Origin: Marisediminitalea lipolytica
GTDB lineage: Bacteria > Pseudomonadota > Gammaproteobacteria > Enterobacterales > Alteromonadaceae
Direction: 5' to 3'
Assembly (NCBI RefSeq): GCF_001758465.1
Contig: NZ_MJIC01000004.1
Coordinates: forward strand, 62,001-126,000
DNA length: 64,000 nt
In this document: piece by piece, positions 1 to 8,299 of the stretch
Layout of the letters: each line of letters starts with the position of its first letter
Position numbering within the stretch: the first letter of the stretch is position 1
Notes under the pieces: generated by a model
Told to the model about the DNA's origin: nothing
What the model saw: the letters and a program-made list of their open reading frames with translations, nothing else
Databases searched by the model: none
Position numbers and translations under genes: made by a program

Positions 1-698
1 GTCTGGTAGGCGTTAATTTTTAACTTGCTCTGAAACACCAGCTGAGTCGACACCGGCAGGCTCCAGCCCAGAATAAAACTGTAGCCGTCCAAATCAGAAT
101 TAACCCGCCCGGCTATATCATCAAACTCTATCTCATCGGGTTCTTCGTCATCGTCAGCATTGGCGCGAAACGCGTTATCCGCACTGAGCATGGCGTAGGC
201 CAGTGATGCTGTGACAGACCCTGCATTAGCAAATCGCCAGGTGTAGCTTGCTCCTACGTAGGGGCCATTTTGAGCATAAGATTCGTTTACTGCCGCCGGC
301 ACAGCCTGTTCGTCTTCACTTTCCCGGTCAATAAAACTGAGCTCGGTTTTACCGCGTTTGTAACCGATAAATACCGACCAGTGCTCATCTACCCGATAAC
401 CTGCCGTGATATCAGTATCGGTGCGGTCAGCGTCACCGGTCTCTTCTTCTTCCGATAGGTCTCCAGCGCTAACGGATTGCCCGTGAGATGCAGACAATTG
501 CCATCGGTTGCTGACTGCCCCAAACATCACACTGGCAGTAGGAAAATGCACTTCATGGTCGAGCTTTTCAGCAAATTCAAAGGTGCTGTAGCCCATACTG
601 ACACCGCTGAGGTATCTGATTTTGTCGGTTTGCGCCTGGGCGTAGCCAGGCTGAAGAAGCAGTATCAGGGGTAAAACTGTCAGGCCATATCTTTTCAT
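1..698 (-). CDS. Outer-membrane beta-barrel protein, 3'-truncated by window edge
   Basis: An open frame starts at an ATG (complement of 696-698) and runs off the left edge without a stop, giving about 232 visible residues. It opens with a clear signal peptide (MKRYGLTVLPLILLLQPGYA, then QAQ). The remainder alternates short polar turns with amphipathic strands such as DITAGYRVDEHWSVFIGYKRG and NGPYVGASYTWRFA, as in small outer-membrane barrels of the OmpW/OmpA-barrel type. An acidic loop (DDDEEPDEIEFDD) lies about three quarters of the way along. No enzymatic motif is visible. A barrel of unknown function is the safest reading; the substrate and the exact family cannot be named from this fragment. 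Confidence 0.7.
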   Translation of the reverse strand, partial: MKRYGLTVLPLILLLQPGYAQAQTDKIRYLSGVSMGYSTFEFAEKLDHEVHFPTASVMFGAVSNRWQLSASHGQSVSAGDLSEEEETGDADRTDTDITAGYRVDEHWSVFIGYKRGKTELSFIDRESEDEQAVPAAVNESYAQNGPYVGASYTWRFANAGSVTASLAYAMLSADNAFRANADDDEEPDEIEFDDIAGRVNSDLDGYSFILGWSLPVSTQLVFQSKLKINAYQ

Positions 699-916
699 GA
701 GGTTCTCATTGGTTGTCTGGTTGGTTACCCAAGTGGTGTAACCAGCCGGGGCAGGTTAGTTGGTACGATGAAATGGCTAAACTGCTGAAAAATCAACCAT
801 ACTTCTAAACTAACTGTAGACGACATTTGGCCGGTGGTCGATATCGGCGGTGAAAAGCCGGTGAATTAAAGCGACCTAACCACCACAATTCCCGGCCAGA
901 CACCTTTAAACTCGCT

Positions 917-2011
917 TTAACGAGGCAGTTTGCCTTGTACTCCCTCCACGTAAAAATCCATTTTACTGAGCGCGTCATCATTCATTACCGTCCCGGCTGG
1001 TACCCTGGTTTCGCCCTGCTGATCAAGTACAGGCCCGGTAAACGGGTGAAATGCGCCTGCTTTGATCTTTTCTTTTAAGCTTTCGATATGCGCCACAACC
1101 TTGGGTGGGATAGCTGGGTTAAGCGGTGCAAGAGTGGTCATATTTTCGCTGAATCCGGCCCACACCGATTCGGGTTTCCAACTACCGTCGAGGACCTGAT
1201 TTATTCGTTTCACGTAAAAATCATTCCATAAGTGCATTGGCGCTGTGAGGTGAGCGTTTTTGCCAAAACGTGACATGTCCGAGTGATAGCCTACTGCATA
1301 TACGCCGGCGGCTTCTGCGGCCTGAATAGAGGCCGGTGAGTTGGTATGTTGGGCGAGGACATCCGCGCCTTGCTGGATCAGGCTATCGGCGGCTTCTCTT
1401 TCTTTACCCGGATCGTACCAGGAATTAACCCACACTACATTGACAGTGGCATCAGGGATCACCGAGCGCATTCCCAGGGTAAAAGCATTGATACCCCGAA
1501 TGACCTCAGGAATAGGGTAAGCCGCGACATAGCCTGCTTGCTTTGATTTACTCATGTGGCCGGCAATGACACCGCTTAAATAGCGCCCTTCGTAAATTCG
1601 GTCAAAGTAGGTGCCCACATTGCGGGCTTGTTTATAACCGGAAGCATGTTCGAAAATGACTTTGGGATAACGCCGTGCCACCTTCTGGACGGCGTTCATG
1701 TAGCCAAATGAGGTAGGGAAAATCAGCTTATGCCCGGCGCGGGCTAATTGCATTAAAACCCTTTCCACGTCTGCTCCATCGGGAACGCTATCGACAACCG
1801 TGACTTCGATTTTATCGCCGAAGACGTCTTCCACATATTTGCGGGCCTGATCATGGGTATAAGAATACCCACTTTCGCCGGCAGGATGGACGTAAATAAA
1901 GGCCACTTTTAGCGGTGCGCTATTGGCCAGGGCCGAGAACATCAGCACCGACAGCCATACGATGCGGTGGGTGAGCCAGCGAAGGCGAGGGAGTACAGTA
2001 AAACGTAGCAT
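917..2011 (-). CDS. BMP-family ABC transporter substrate-binding protein (purine nucleoside type)
   Basis: A 364-residue periplasmic binding protein. An N-terminal hydrophobic segment ending near ALANSAP is a signal peptide; there is no lipobox cysteine, so it is probably soluble rather than a lipoprotein. The body matches the BMP/PnrA family: KVAFIYVHPAGESGYSYTHD, then LIFPTSFGYMNAV, FDRIYEGRYLSGVIAGHMSK and the late YHSDMSRF segment. Family members bind nucleosides or purine-related ligands. It is the last gene of a four-gene ABC operon that reads ATPase, permease, permease, binding protein. The start at ATG 2011 is preceded by AGGAAT. The neighbouring 8-oxoguanine deaminase-like gene suggests a purine or oxidised-purine ligand; that ligand is inferred. 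Confidence 0.88.
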   Translation of the reverse strand: MLRFTVLPRLRWLTHRIVWLSVLMFSALANSAPLKVAFIYVHPAGESGYSYTHDQARKYVEDVFGDKIEVTVVDSVPDGADVERVLMQLARAGHKLIFPTSFGYMNAVQKVARRYPKVIFEHASGYKQARNVGTYFDRIYEGRYLSGVIAGHMSKSKQAGYVAAYPIPEVIRGINAFTLGMRSVIPDATVNVVWVNSWYDPGKEREAADSLIQQGADVLAQHTNSPASIQAAEAAGVYAVGYHSDMSRFGKNAHLTAPMHLWNDFYVKRINQVLDGSWKPESVWAGFSENMTTLAPLNPAIPPKVVAHIESLKEKIKAGAFHPFTGPVLDQQGETRVPAGTVMNDDALSKMDFYVEGVQGKLPR

Positions 2012-2049
2012 AATATTCCTGTGAGCGACTTGTTAAGTTAAACCGGCCA

Positions 2050-2976
2050 TTAACGACTTTTATGCCATGGGATGGCTAAGGCTAACGGGGCGAAAAGTTT
2101 ATGTCTGGTCTGGTTTGAGGATAAAATGACTAACACCACAATAGTGGCCGCATAAGGAAGTGCAGCCAGTAAATTGGGTGATATGTCAGCGCCAAATACC
2201 TGAGCGACCAGGTGAAGGATACTTGCCAGACCAAACAGATAAGCGCCCAGTAACACCCGACTGATTCGCCAGCTGGCAAATACCACCAGAGCGACGGCAA
2301 TCCAGCCTCTCCCGGCGGTCATGTTTTCCGCCCAAAGCGGCGTGTAAACTAATGACACATAAGCGCCGGCTAATCCTGACATTGCTCCGCCAAATAACAC
2401 CGCCAGGTAGCGAACCTTAAGCACGGGTAAGCCTAACGCATTGGCAGCATCAGGATTTTCACCCACCGCTTTAAGGATTAATCCTAACCTGGCGTATTTG
2501 AGGTTCCACCACAGTAAAAACGTAGCGGCCAGGCTGGTGTAAACGAGGATGTCATGTTGAAAAAAAGCCGGGCCTATAACACTGATTTCACTCAGATGCG
2601 GCACTGCCAGAGAGGGTAACCCCGCGATTGACTGGCCCTGATAATCGGTACCAATAAATGCAGATAGGCCGGTACCAAAAATAGCCAGCGCCAGCCCACT
2701 GGCTACCTGGTTAGCCTGTAAAGTGAGGGTGATAAAAGCGAAGATGGCGGCCATGACAATGCCAGTCAAAACGCTGGTAAAAATACCCAGCGCGTAGCTG
2801 TCAAACTGACTCACCACGATAAAGCCGGTCACCGCGCCCATTAGCATCACCCCTTCCTGACCGAGATTGAGCACGCCGGATTTCTCGCAAATAAGTTCGC
2901 CTAATGCAACCAGCAAAATAGGAGTGCCGGTGCGAAAGGTGGCATACAGTAAGCTGGCGAGCAGATCTAAGTCCAT
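2050..2976 (-). CDS. ABC transporter permease, NupQ/YufQ type
   Basis: A 308-residue polytopic inner-membrane protein with about eight hydrophobic segments, of the branched-chain-like permease superfamily used by BMP/nucleoside importers. Family landmarks are ELICEKSGVLNLGQEGVMLMGA near the N terminus and AVGENPDAANALGLPV around residue 190, the cytoplasmic loop that contacts the ATPase. It is the second permease of the operon, starting 10 bases after the end of the first, so translation is probably coupled. It should form a heterodimer with the product of the upstream gene. Confidence 0.88.
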   Translation of the reverse strand: MDLDLLASLLYATFRTGTPILLVALGELICEKSGVLNLGQEGVMLMGAVTGFIVVSQFDSYALGIFTSVLTGIVMAAIFAFITLTLQANQVASGLALAIFGTGLSAFIGTDYQGQSIAGLPSLAVPHLSEISVIGPAFFQHDILVYTSLAATFLLWWNLKYARLGLILKAVGENPDAANALGLPVLKVRYLAVLFGGAMSGLAGAYVSLVYTPLWAENMTAGRGWIAVALVVFASWRISRVLLGAYLFGLASILHLVAQVFGADISPNLLAALPYAATIVVLVILSSNQTRHKLFAPLALAIPWHKSR

Positions 2977-2985
2977 GTTGGTTCC

Positions 2986-4065
2986 TTAATGGTTTGGCTG
3001 CGGCGTAACTGTGCCGGGGCTAAAGCGGATCCGGTAACGAATAAGGACATCGCAGGCCAGAAAGAAAAACAGCAGCAGGCCCTGAAATAAACTGGCAATC
3101 GCACTGCTTAATCCCATTTCAATCTGGCTGAGTTCGGCGCCCATGAACAGCAGCGACACCAGCAAACCGGCCAGCGTGATGCCCACCGGGTGTAGTCGTC
3201 CCAGTAAGGCTATGATGATGGCTGAATAGCCGTAGCCGGGAGACACGGTCGGCACCAACTGACCCAGCGGACCAATAACTTCTACAGCGCCAGCCAGTCC
3301 GGCGAGGGCGCCACTAATAAGCAGGACGACATAACCTAAGCGTTTAACCGGATAACCGGCCATCACGGCTGCTTTGGGATCCTGACCTGCGACCTGGATC
3401 TGAAATCCAACAAAACTTTTAGCCAGCAGTAACCAGGTAAGCGGCATGACCACACAGGTAAATAAAAAGCCAACATGTAAGCGGGTATCCGGCCAGAGGA
3501 CAGGCAGTAAAGTGGCCTCAGAAAATAACGCAGATTCCGGAAAATTAAAGCCGCCCGGGTCTTTTAGGGGACCATAAACGGCCCACTGCAACAAATTCAT
3601 AGCAATGTAGTTAAGCATGATAGTGGTGAGTATTTCGCTGGTATTAAAGCGAAACTTTAACAGGCCCGCGAGCAGTGCCCACAGCGCCCCACCGGTCATT
3701 CCGGCCAGAATTACGCTGGGTATCGCCAGGGATGACTCGCTGTCTAAAAATTCAAGGGCGACGGCGGAGCCCACTAAAGCGCCCATCAGGAGTTGTCCTT
3801 CAGCACCAATATTCCACAGTGAGGCCCGATAACAAATAGCCAGGCCGTAGGCACAAAGTAACATTGGCGTGGCTTTTAACAGCCACTCAGAAAGTCCGAA
3901 AGCATCACTGATACCCGCAATAAAAAACACATACAAGGCATGCCCGGGCGCGTCAGTTAACCAGGCAAATAAAAGCCACCCGCTAAGGAGTGTCAGCATC
4001 GTGGCCAGCAGTGGCGAAAGGTATTGCCATTTGTAATCGGGAACAGGGCGAAGCTCAAGATGCAT
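2986..4065 (-). CDS. ABC transporter permease, NupP/YufP type
   Basis: A 359-residue membrane permease, partner of the gene that follows it in the operon. It carries the family segments LWNIGAEGQLLMGALVG near residue 90 and QVAGQDPKAAVMAGYPVKR near residue 230. I chose ATG 4065 rather than an upstream in-frame TTG at 4071 because AGGAGAG sits 7 bases before the ATG. The coding region overlaps the end of the ATPase gene by 11 bases, an arrangement typical of coupled translation in ABC operons. Confidence 0.88.
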   Translation of the reverse strand: MHLELRPVPDYKWQYLSPLLATMLTLLSGWLLFAWLTDAPGHALYVFFIAGISDAFGLSEWLLKATPMLLCAYGLAICYRASLWNIGAEGQLLMGALVGSAVALEFLDSESSLAIPSVILAGMTGGALWALLAGLLKFRFNTSEILTTIMLNYIAMNLLQWAVYGPLKDPGGFNFPESALFSEATLLPVLWPDTRLHVGFLFTCVVMPLTWLLLAKSFVGFQIQVAGQDPKAAVMAGYPVKRLGYVVLLISGALAGLAGAVEVIGPLGQLVPTVSPGYGYSAIIIALLGRLHPVGITLAGLLVSLLFMGAELSQIEMGLSSAIASLFQGLLLFFFLACDVLIRYRIRFSPGTVTPQPNH

Positions 4066-5560
4066 GGGCAAACTCTCCTAACATCCACTGGCCAAGCTGA
4101 TCCAGGCTTACCTGATTTGCTGCCATCAGCGGGGATAACTCGCCATGGCACAAGGCGCCAATGCGATCGCAGAGCGTAAACAGTTCGTCGGTGTCTTCTG
4201 AAATAATCAAAATCGCGCAGCCGCTGTCTCGCAGGGTCAGCAAGTCCCGGTAGATATGTTGCTGGGCGCTAATGTCAACGCCCCAGGTCGGATGCGCGGC
4301 AATTAAGAGTCTGGGCTGTTGCTGAAGCTCCCGACCGAGAATAAACTTTTGTAAATTGCCGCCGGATAGTTGATTCGCGTTAGCTTCAATGCCCGGCGTT
4401 CTGACCCCAAATTTGGCGATAATTGACCGGGTAAGCTGTTGCACCGCCTGAATGTTAATAAACCCGTAACGCAACAAGCCCTGGCCGTAGCACGTCAGCA
4501 ATGCATTGCTGACCAGCGACATGTTGGCCACTGCACCGCGCCCCAAACGTTCTGCGGGTACATAGCCCATGCCCGAACTGCGTCGCTCAACTGGCGAGGC
4601 GGCTATGACGGATTGACCATTAAAGCGGATGTCGCCAGCAGGACGTTGATACTGATTTATTTCGCCGGACAAGGCTGACAGTAGTGCCTCCTGACCGTTA
4701 CCCGCGACGCCTGCTATGCCCAGAATTTCACCTTGTTTTACGTCAAAACACAGGTTTTTCAGCGCAGTGTCATCGCCCGGATAAGCGCGAGTGGATAAAC
4801 CTTCAACGGTTAAGAATGACTGGCTGGCAGCGCGGCATTCGGTTTTTGTGACAGACGATTGATCGCCCATCATTAATTTTGTCAGGGTACTGAGTGAGGT
4901 CTGACCCGGAGTAATTTTTCCGCTGACTTTGCCCCGTCGTAAAATAGTAGCACTATGGCAAATCCGGGCTACTTCGCTTAGTTTGTGGCTGATAAAAATT
5001 ACCGCACAACCTTTGGCAGACAAGGTGTTAAGCAGCGCGAACAGCTGTTCTGCCTCCTGCGGGGTGAGCACGGATGTGGGTTCATCGAGGATTAGAATCT
5101 GAATATCCTGCAGCAGACAACGAATGATCTCGACCCGTTGTTTTTCGCCCATTGACAGGGTACCGACCAACTTTTCCGGTTCTACGTACAGTTCATAAGT
5201 GGTGCGTAAGGCCTCGATGGCTGAGCTGACCTCGGCGGGCTTTTGCGCCAGTGCCAGGGCAATGTTTTCGGCAACGGTCATCGAGTCGAACAAGGTAAAG
5301 TGCTGAAATACCATGCCAATGCCGTAGCTTCTGGCGTCAGCCGGGCTGTTTATCGTGACTTTTACGTCGTTAATAAAAAGCTCGCCTGCATCCGGTTGAA
5401 CCACACCGTAAATGATATTCATCAGGGTGCTTTTACCTGCGCCGTTTTCGCCCAGCAGGGCATGAATTTCCCCGCGATTCAGCGAAAATGAAATATCATC
5501 ATTAGCCACACAACCAGGGTAGGCTTTAGTTATATTCTTAAGTGCCAGTCGGGTAGTCAA
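4055..5560 (-). CDS. ABC transporter ATP-binding protein, NupO/YufO type (two ABC domains)
   Basis: A tandem-domain ABC ATPase of about 501 residues. The first domain has Walker A GENGAGKST, the signature LSMGEKQR and Walker B ILILDEPTSVL. The second has the degenerate A-loop GVAGNGQEALL, the signature LSGGNLQK and RLLIAAHPTWGVD, the usual asymmetric pattern of sugar/nucleoside importer ATPases. The frame is open to a TTG at 5647, but homologous sequence begins at LALKNITKAYPG, so I prefer the TTG at 5560, which has GGAG upstream. The frame between 5561 and 5647 is then promoter or leader DNA. It is the first gene of the importer operon and is divergent from the 2-oxoglutarate oxygenase gene. 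The start is uncertain; the function is not. Confidence 0.87.
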   Translation of the reverse strand: MTTRLALKNITKAYPGCVANDDISFSLNRGEIHALLGENGAGKSTLMNIIYGVVQPDAGELFINDVKVTINSPADARSYGIGMVFQHFTLFDSMTVAENIALALAQKPAEVSSAIEALRTTYELYVEPEKLVGTLSMGEKQRVEIIRCLLQDIQILILDEPTSVLTPQEAEQLFALLNTLSAKGCAVIFISHKLSEVARICHSATILRRGKVSGKITPGQTSLSTLTKLMMGDQSSVTKTECRAASQSFLTVEGLSTRAYPGDDTALKNLCFDVKQGEILGIAGVAGNGQEALLSALSGEINQYQRPAGDIRFNGQSVIAASPVERRSSGMGYVPAERLGRGAVANMSLVSNALLTCYGQGLLRYGFINIQAVQQLTRSIIAKFGVRTPGIEANANQLSGGNLQKFILGRELQQQPRLLIAAHPTWGVDISAQQHIYRDLLTLRDSGCAILIISEDTDELFTLCDRIGALCHGELSPLMAANQVSLDQLGQWMLGEFAHAS

Positions 5561-5792
5561 ACGCTCCAATGCTCCGCAAAATGTTGACCACTTAGTCAGT
5601 GAACTACTCAAAGCAAATATGTGACCAATTCTGACTTCCCGGGGCAAATCCAGCCATGGCGGGAGGTTCGCCCGGTAGCGGGCAAGTCAGAGTGGAGGGA
5701 ATGTTGTTAATTGGTGCAGTTTTGTCTCATTGTGATGCAAAATCACTGGCCAGGACATTGCCCGTTGCTTAATTTCGTGCTTTAGCGCTGTG

Positions 5793-5804
5793 GACCAAAT
5801 GGTC
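5793..5804. promoter_or_regulatory. Candidate operator, inverted repeat GACCA-AA-TGGTC
   Basis: In the 292-base divergent promoter region between the ABC importer (left) and the oxygenase (right) there is a short perfect inverted repeat, GACCAAATGGTC. Related half-sites TTGACCA (5584-5590) and GTGACCA (near 5621-5627) occur in the same region. Such TGGTC/GACCA dyads are typical operators of GntR-family regulators. No regulator gene is adjacent, so the assignment is a guess. Confidence 0.3.
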
Positions 5805-5852
5805 AGAAATTTGCATCGACGGCATGACAATTTACGACGCAAGGGGCGCAAC

Positions 5853-6776
5853 GTGTATATTCCTGTTATAGATTTTGCCGGATATAAGGATGATGAACTC
5901 TCTGTTAAACAAGCGTTAGCAAAACAGATTCATGAGGCTCTGCATGTACATGGCTTTATGGCTATTAAGAATATTGGCATCAGCAGCGCAGAGGTCGCCA
6001 GAATTTTTGCAGTTAGTCAGGCGTTTTTTGCGCTACCCGAAGCGCAAAAATTACGCTCTGCTTACCTTGGGGCTCAGTACAATTTTGGCTTTCAGGCGGT
6101 ATGTGACGAAAACCTCGATCCGAGTAAACCCGGCGATATTAAAGAGACGATTACTTTACGCTTTAATCAGCATGACAGAGCAAATCGCTTTCCCTGGCCT
6201 TCGGCCGAATTTCGTCAGGATGCACAATATTTTTATCAGCTGTGCCTGAATGCGACGTTCCGGCTGATGCGGGTATTGTCCTGTGCACTTTCGCTGCCTG
6301 ATGATTACTTTATTAAGGTACACAGTGATGAGAACATTTCGTTGCGCTTACTGCATTATCCTGCAGTGGCTCAGGATACCGTAATGGACCAGCAACTGGG
6401 GTGCGGCGCGCACACCGATTACGGACTGGTCACTTTGCTGTTTCAGGATAATGCCGGGGGACTGGAGATTCAGGATCGTAATGGCCAGTGGCACGACGTA
6501 GAGCCCATGGCGGACACCATCATAATTAATACCGGCGATCTGATGGAACGCTGGAGTAATGGCATTTACCGCTCAACGCCGCACCGGGTGCGTCCGCAAA
6601 CTCAGGCTAAAGACCGTTATTCCATTGCCTTTTTTGTTGATCCCGCCTCAGAAACGGTGATCGAAACGTTGCCCAGCTGCATTAGTGAGGATAATCCCAA
6701 TCGGTATGGGCCGATTACCGCTGGTGAGCATTTGCAGGAGCGACTGGCAGCCACCCATCTGGTGCTAAGAACCTGA
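5853..6776 (+). CDS. 2-oxoglutarate/Fe(II) oxygenase, isopenicillin-N-synthase-like
   Basis: A 307-residue non-heme iron dioxygenase. The DIOX_N-like N terminus begins IPVIDFAGY. The jelly-roll core carries the iron triad H187-x-D189 (in GAHTDYG) and H244 (TPHRV), with the co-substrate arginine at R255 in DRYSIAFF. The ORF is open to a GTG at 5790. I place the start at GTG 5853 because AAGGGG lies 6 bases upstream and because family members begin just before the IPVIDF strand. It is divergent from a nucleoside-type importer and convergent with an 8-oxoguanine deaminase-like gene, which suggests a hydroxylation or ring-oxidation step on an imported purine-like compound. The substrate is not known from sequence. 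Confidence 0.88.
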   Translation: MYIPVIDFAGYKDDELSVKQALAKQIHEALHVHGFMAIKNIGISSAEVARIFAVSQAFFALPEAQKLRSAYLGAQYNFGFQAVCDENLDPSKPGDIKETITLRFNQHDRANRFPWPSAEFRQDAQYFYQLCLNATFRLMRVLSCALSLPDDYFIKVHSDENISLRLLHYPAVAQDTVMDQQLGCGAHTDYGLVTLLFQDNAGGLEIQDRNGQWHDVEPMADTIIINTGDLMERWSNGIYRSTPHRVRPQTQAKDRYSIAFFVDPASETVIETLPSCISEDNPNRYGPITAGEHLQERLAATHLVLRT

Positions 6777-6797
6777 CGGGTAGCTCTCCAGGCTTTA

Positions 6798-8177
6798 TCA
6801 CAGCACGCCGGTTTTGTGCAGCAGGCGCTGCAAATTTGTGCTTAAACGCTGGGTTAAAGCCTGTGTGTCGAGATTTTTTACCTGACCATTGACGACCACT
6901 TCATTGCCGTTTACCCAGGAACGGGCTACCTGTACGGGTTCGCCAGCAAGCACCGGTGCCAGGGCCGGTGTATGAACGCCCTGATAACGATAATGAGACA
7001 CGTCGTAAGCCACAATATCCGCCAGCATCCCAACTGAAAGTGAGCCGAGATTGTTGTAGCCGAGTACCTCTGCGCCGTTACGGCTCGCCCAGTCCACACA
7101 TTGCGTGGCCTGAGTACTGCTGGCACCGTGTAACGCGCGGTGCAGTAACCAGGCGAGGTTAGTTTCCTGAATCATAGAGCCAGACTCTGCCGACGCTGAA
7201 CCATCTACCCCTAACGAAATTTTCATTCCCGCTGACTGCATGGCCAGCACCGGCGCTACGCCACTGCCAAGGCGACAATTAGATGTGGGGCAGTGGGCAA
7301 TGTTAGTGCCTGTTTCTGCCAGCAGAGCGATGTCGTCTGGTTGGGTGCTTACTAAATGGGCAAACCATACGTTGTCGCCCAGCCAGCCTACGCTGTTGGC
7401 ATAGTTAACCGGGCTTAAGCCATATTTTTGCTGCGCCTGCTCGTTATCAAACGCCACTTCGAGTAAATGGGAGTGCATACCCAGTTTATGCGTTCTGGCA
7501 AATTCCGCTAATACGGTTAAACAATCCGGTGTGCAGGAATGGATCAAGCTGGTGGGAGCGATCACCAGTTTTTTCATTGCCGCCTCTTTTGCCTGATGGT
7601 GCTGTTGTAAACTGCGTTGGTAACGGGCGAGTATCTGGTCGATGGATTCGGGCACAATCCCGGCTTTCTGCATGCCTTTATGCGAACCGGCCACGTTGGC
7701 ACTGCCGCTACATAGTACAAAGCGTATGCCTAAGTCACTGGCGGCCTGCCAAACGGCTTCTTCCACTTCCGGAGTACTGTTCGCGTGATAAAGGTAATGA
7801 TGGTCAGCACAGGTGGTTGCGCCGCTGCGCAGTAGTTCCGCTAAGCCAATCAAGGCGGCATCATACATTAAGTCAGCAGAAATATGCGGCCAGAAACGAT
7901 AGGGCACGGCTGCCAGCCAGTCGCCTAAGGGCTGGTTAAGACCTTCGGGAATACCTTTTAATACTGACTGCGCTAGATGATGATGGGTGTTCACCATTCC
8001 CGGATAGATAACCCAATCGGTTGCATCATAAAGGGTTTCGTCGACCGCCGGAGTTAGCTGGCGGCCAAGCTCGGCAATGACCCCGTCACGCACCCGCAAA
8101 TCACAATGTTCAGATAAGCCGCTTAACGACTGCTTGCTGTCAAAAATCGCTTTGGCATTTTGGATTAAAAAATTCAT
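6798..8177 (-). CDS. Amidohydrolase, probable 8-oxoguanine deaminase
   Basis: A 459-residue cytosolic amidohydrolase of the ATZ/TRZ (guanine deaminase-like) group. Metal-binding landmarks are H65-x-H67 in MVNTHHHLAQ, the MHSHLLE histidine near residue 243, and the catalytic aspartate of LGVDGSAS near residue 325. Length and motif spacing resemble the characterised Pseudomonas 8-oxoguanine deaminase (Pa0142), which removes the amino group of 8-oxoguanine to give urate. The alternative is another N-heterocycle deaminase or chlorohydrolase of the same group. The gene is convergent with the oxygenase (21 bases between stops) and belongs to the same accessory module as the importer. Confidence 0.8.
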   Translation of the reverse strand: MNFLIQNAKAIFDSKQSLSGLSEHCDLRVRDGVIAELGRQLTPAVDETLYDATDWVIYPGMVNTHHHLAQSVLKGIPEGLNQPLGDWLAAVPYRFWPHISADLMYDAALIGLAELLRSGATTCADHHYLYHANSTPEVEEAVWQAASDLGIRFVLCSGSANVAGSHKGMQKAGIVPESIDQILARYQRSLQQHHQAKEAAMKKLVIAPTSLIHSCTPDCLTVLAEFARTHKLGMHSHLLEVAFDNEQAQQKYGLSPVNYANSVGWLGDNVWFAHLVSTQPDDIALLAETGTNIAHCPTSNCRLGSGVAPVLAMQSAGMKISLGVDGSASAESGSMIQETNLAWLLHRALHGASSTQATQCVDWASRNGAEVLGYNNLGSLSVGMLADIVAYDVSHYRYQGVHTPALAPVLAGEPVQVARSWVNGNEVVVNGQVKNLDTQALTQRLSTNLQRLLHKTGVL

Positions 8178-8299
8178 AACAGGAACAACGGCTAAACTGC
8201 AAAGTTAATAATGGGTTTATTACCATAAGGAAGGAGCAGGCGGGCCGTCAATCACTAAATTGCAGGCCCGTCTGTAGAGGGTGTTACCAGAGCTGTCTG

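Noticed and set aside
7529-7939. 136-codon plus-strand ORF opposite the amidohydrolase gene
   Set aside because: Antisense shadow; the amidohydrolase frame carries all metal-site motifs.
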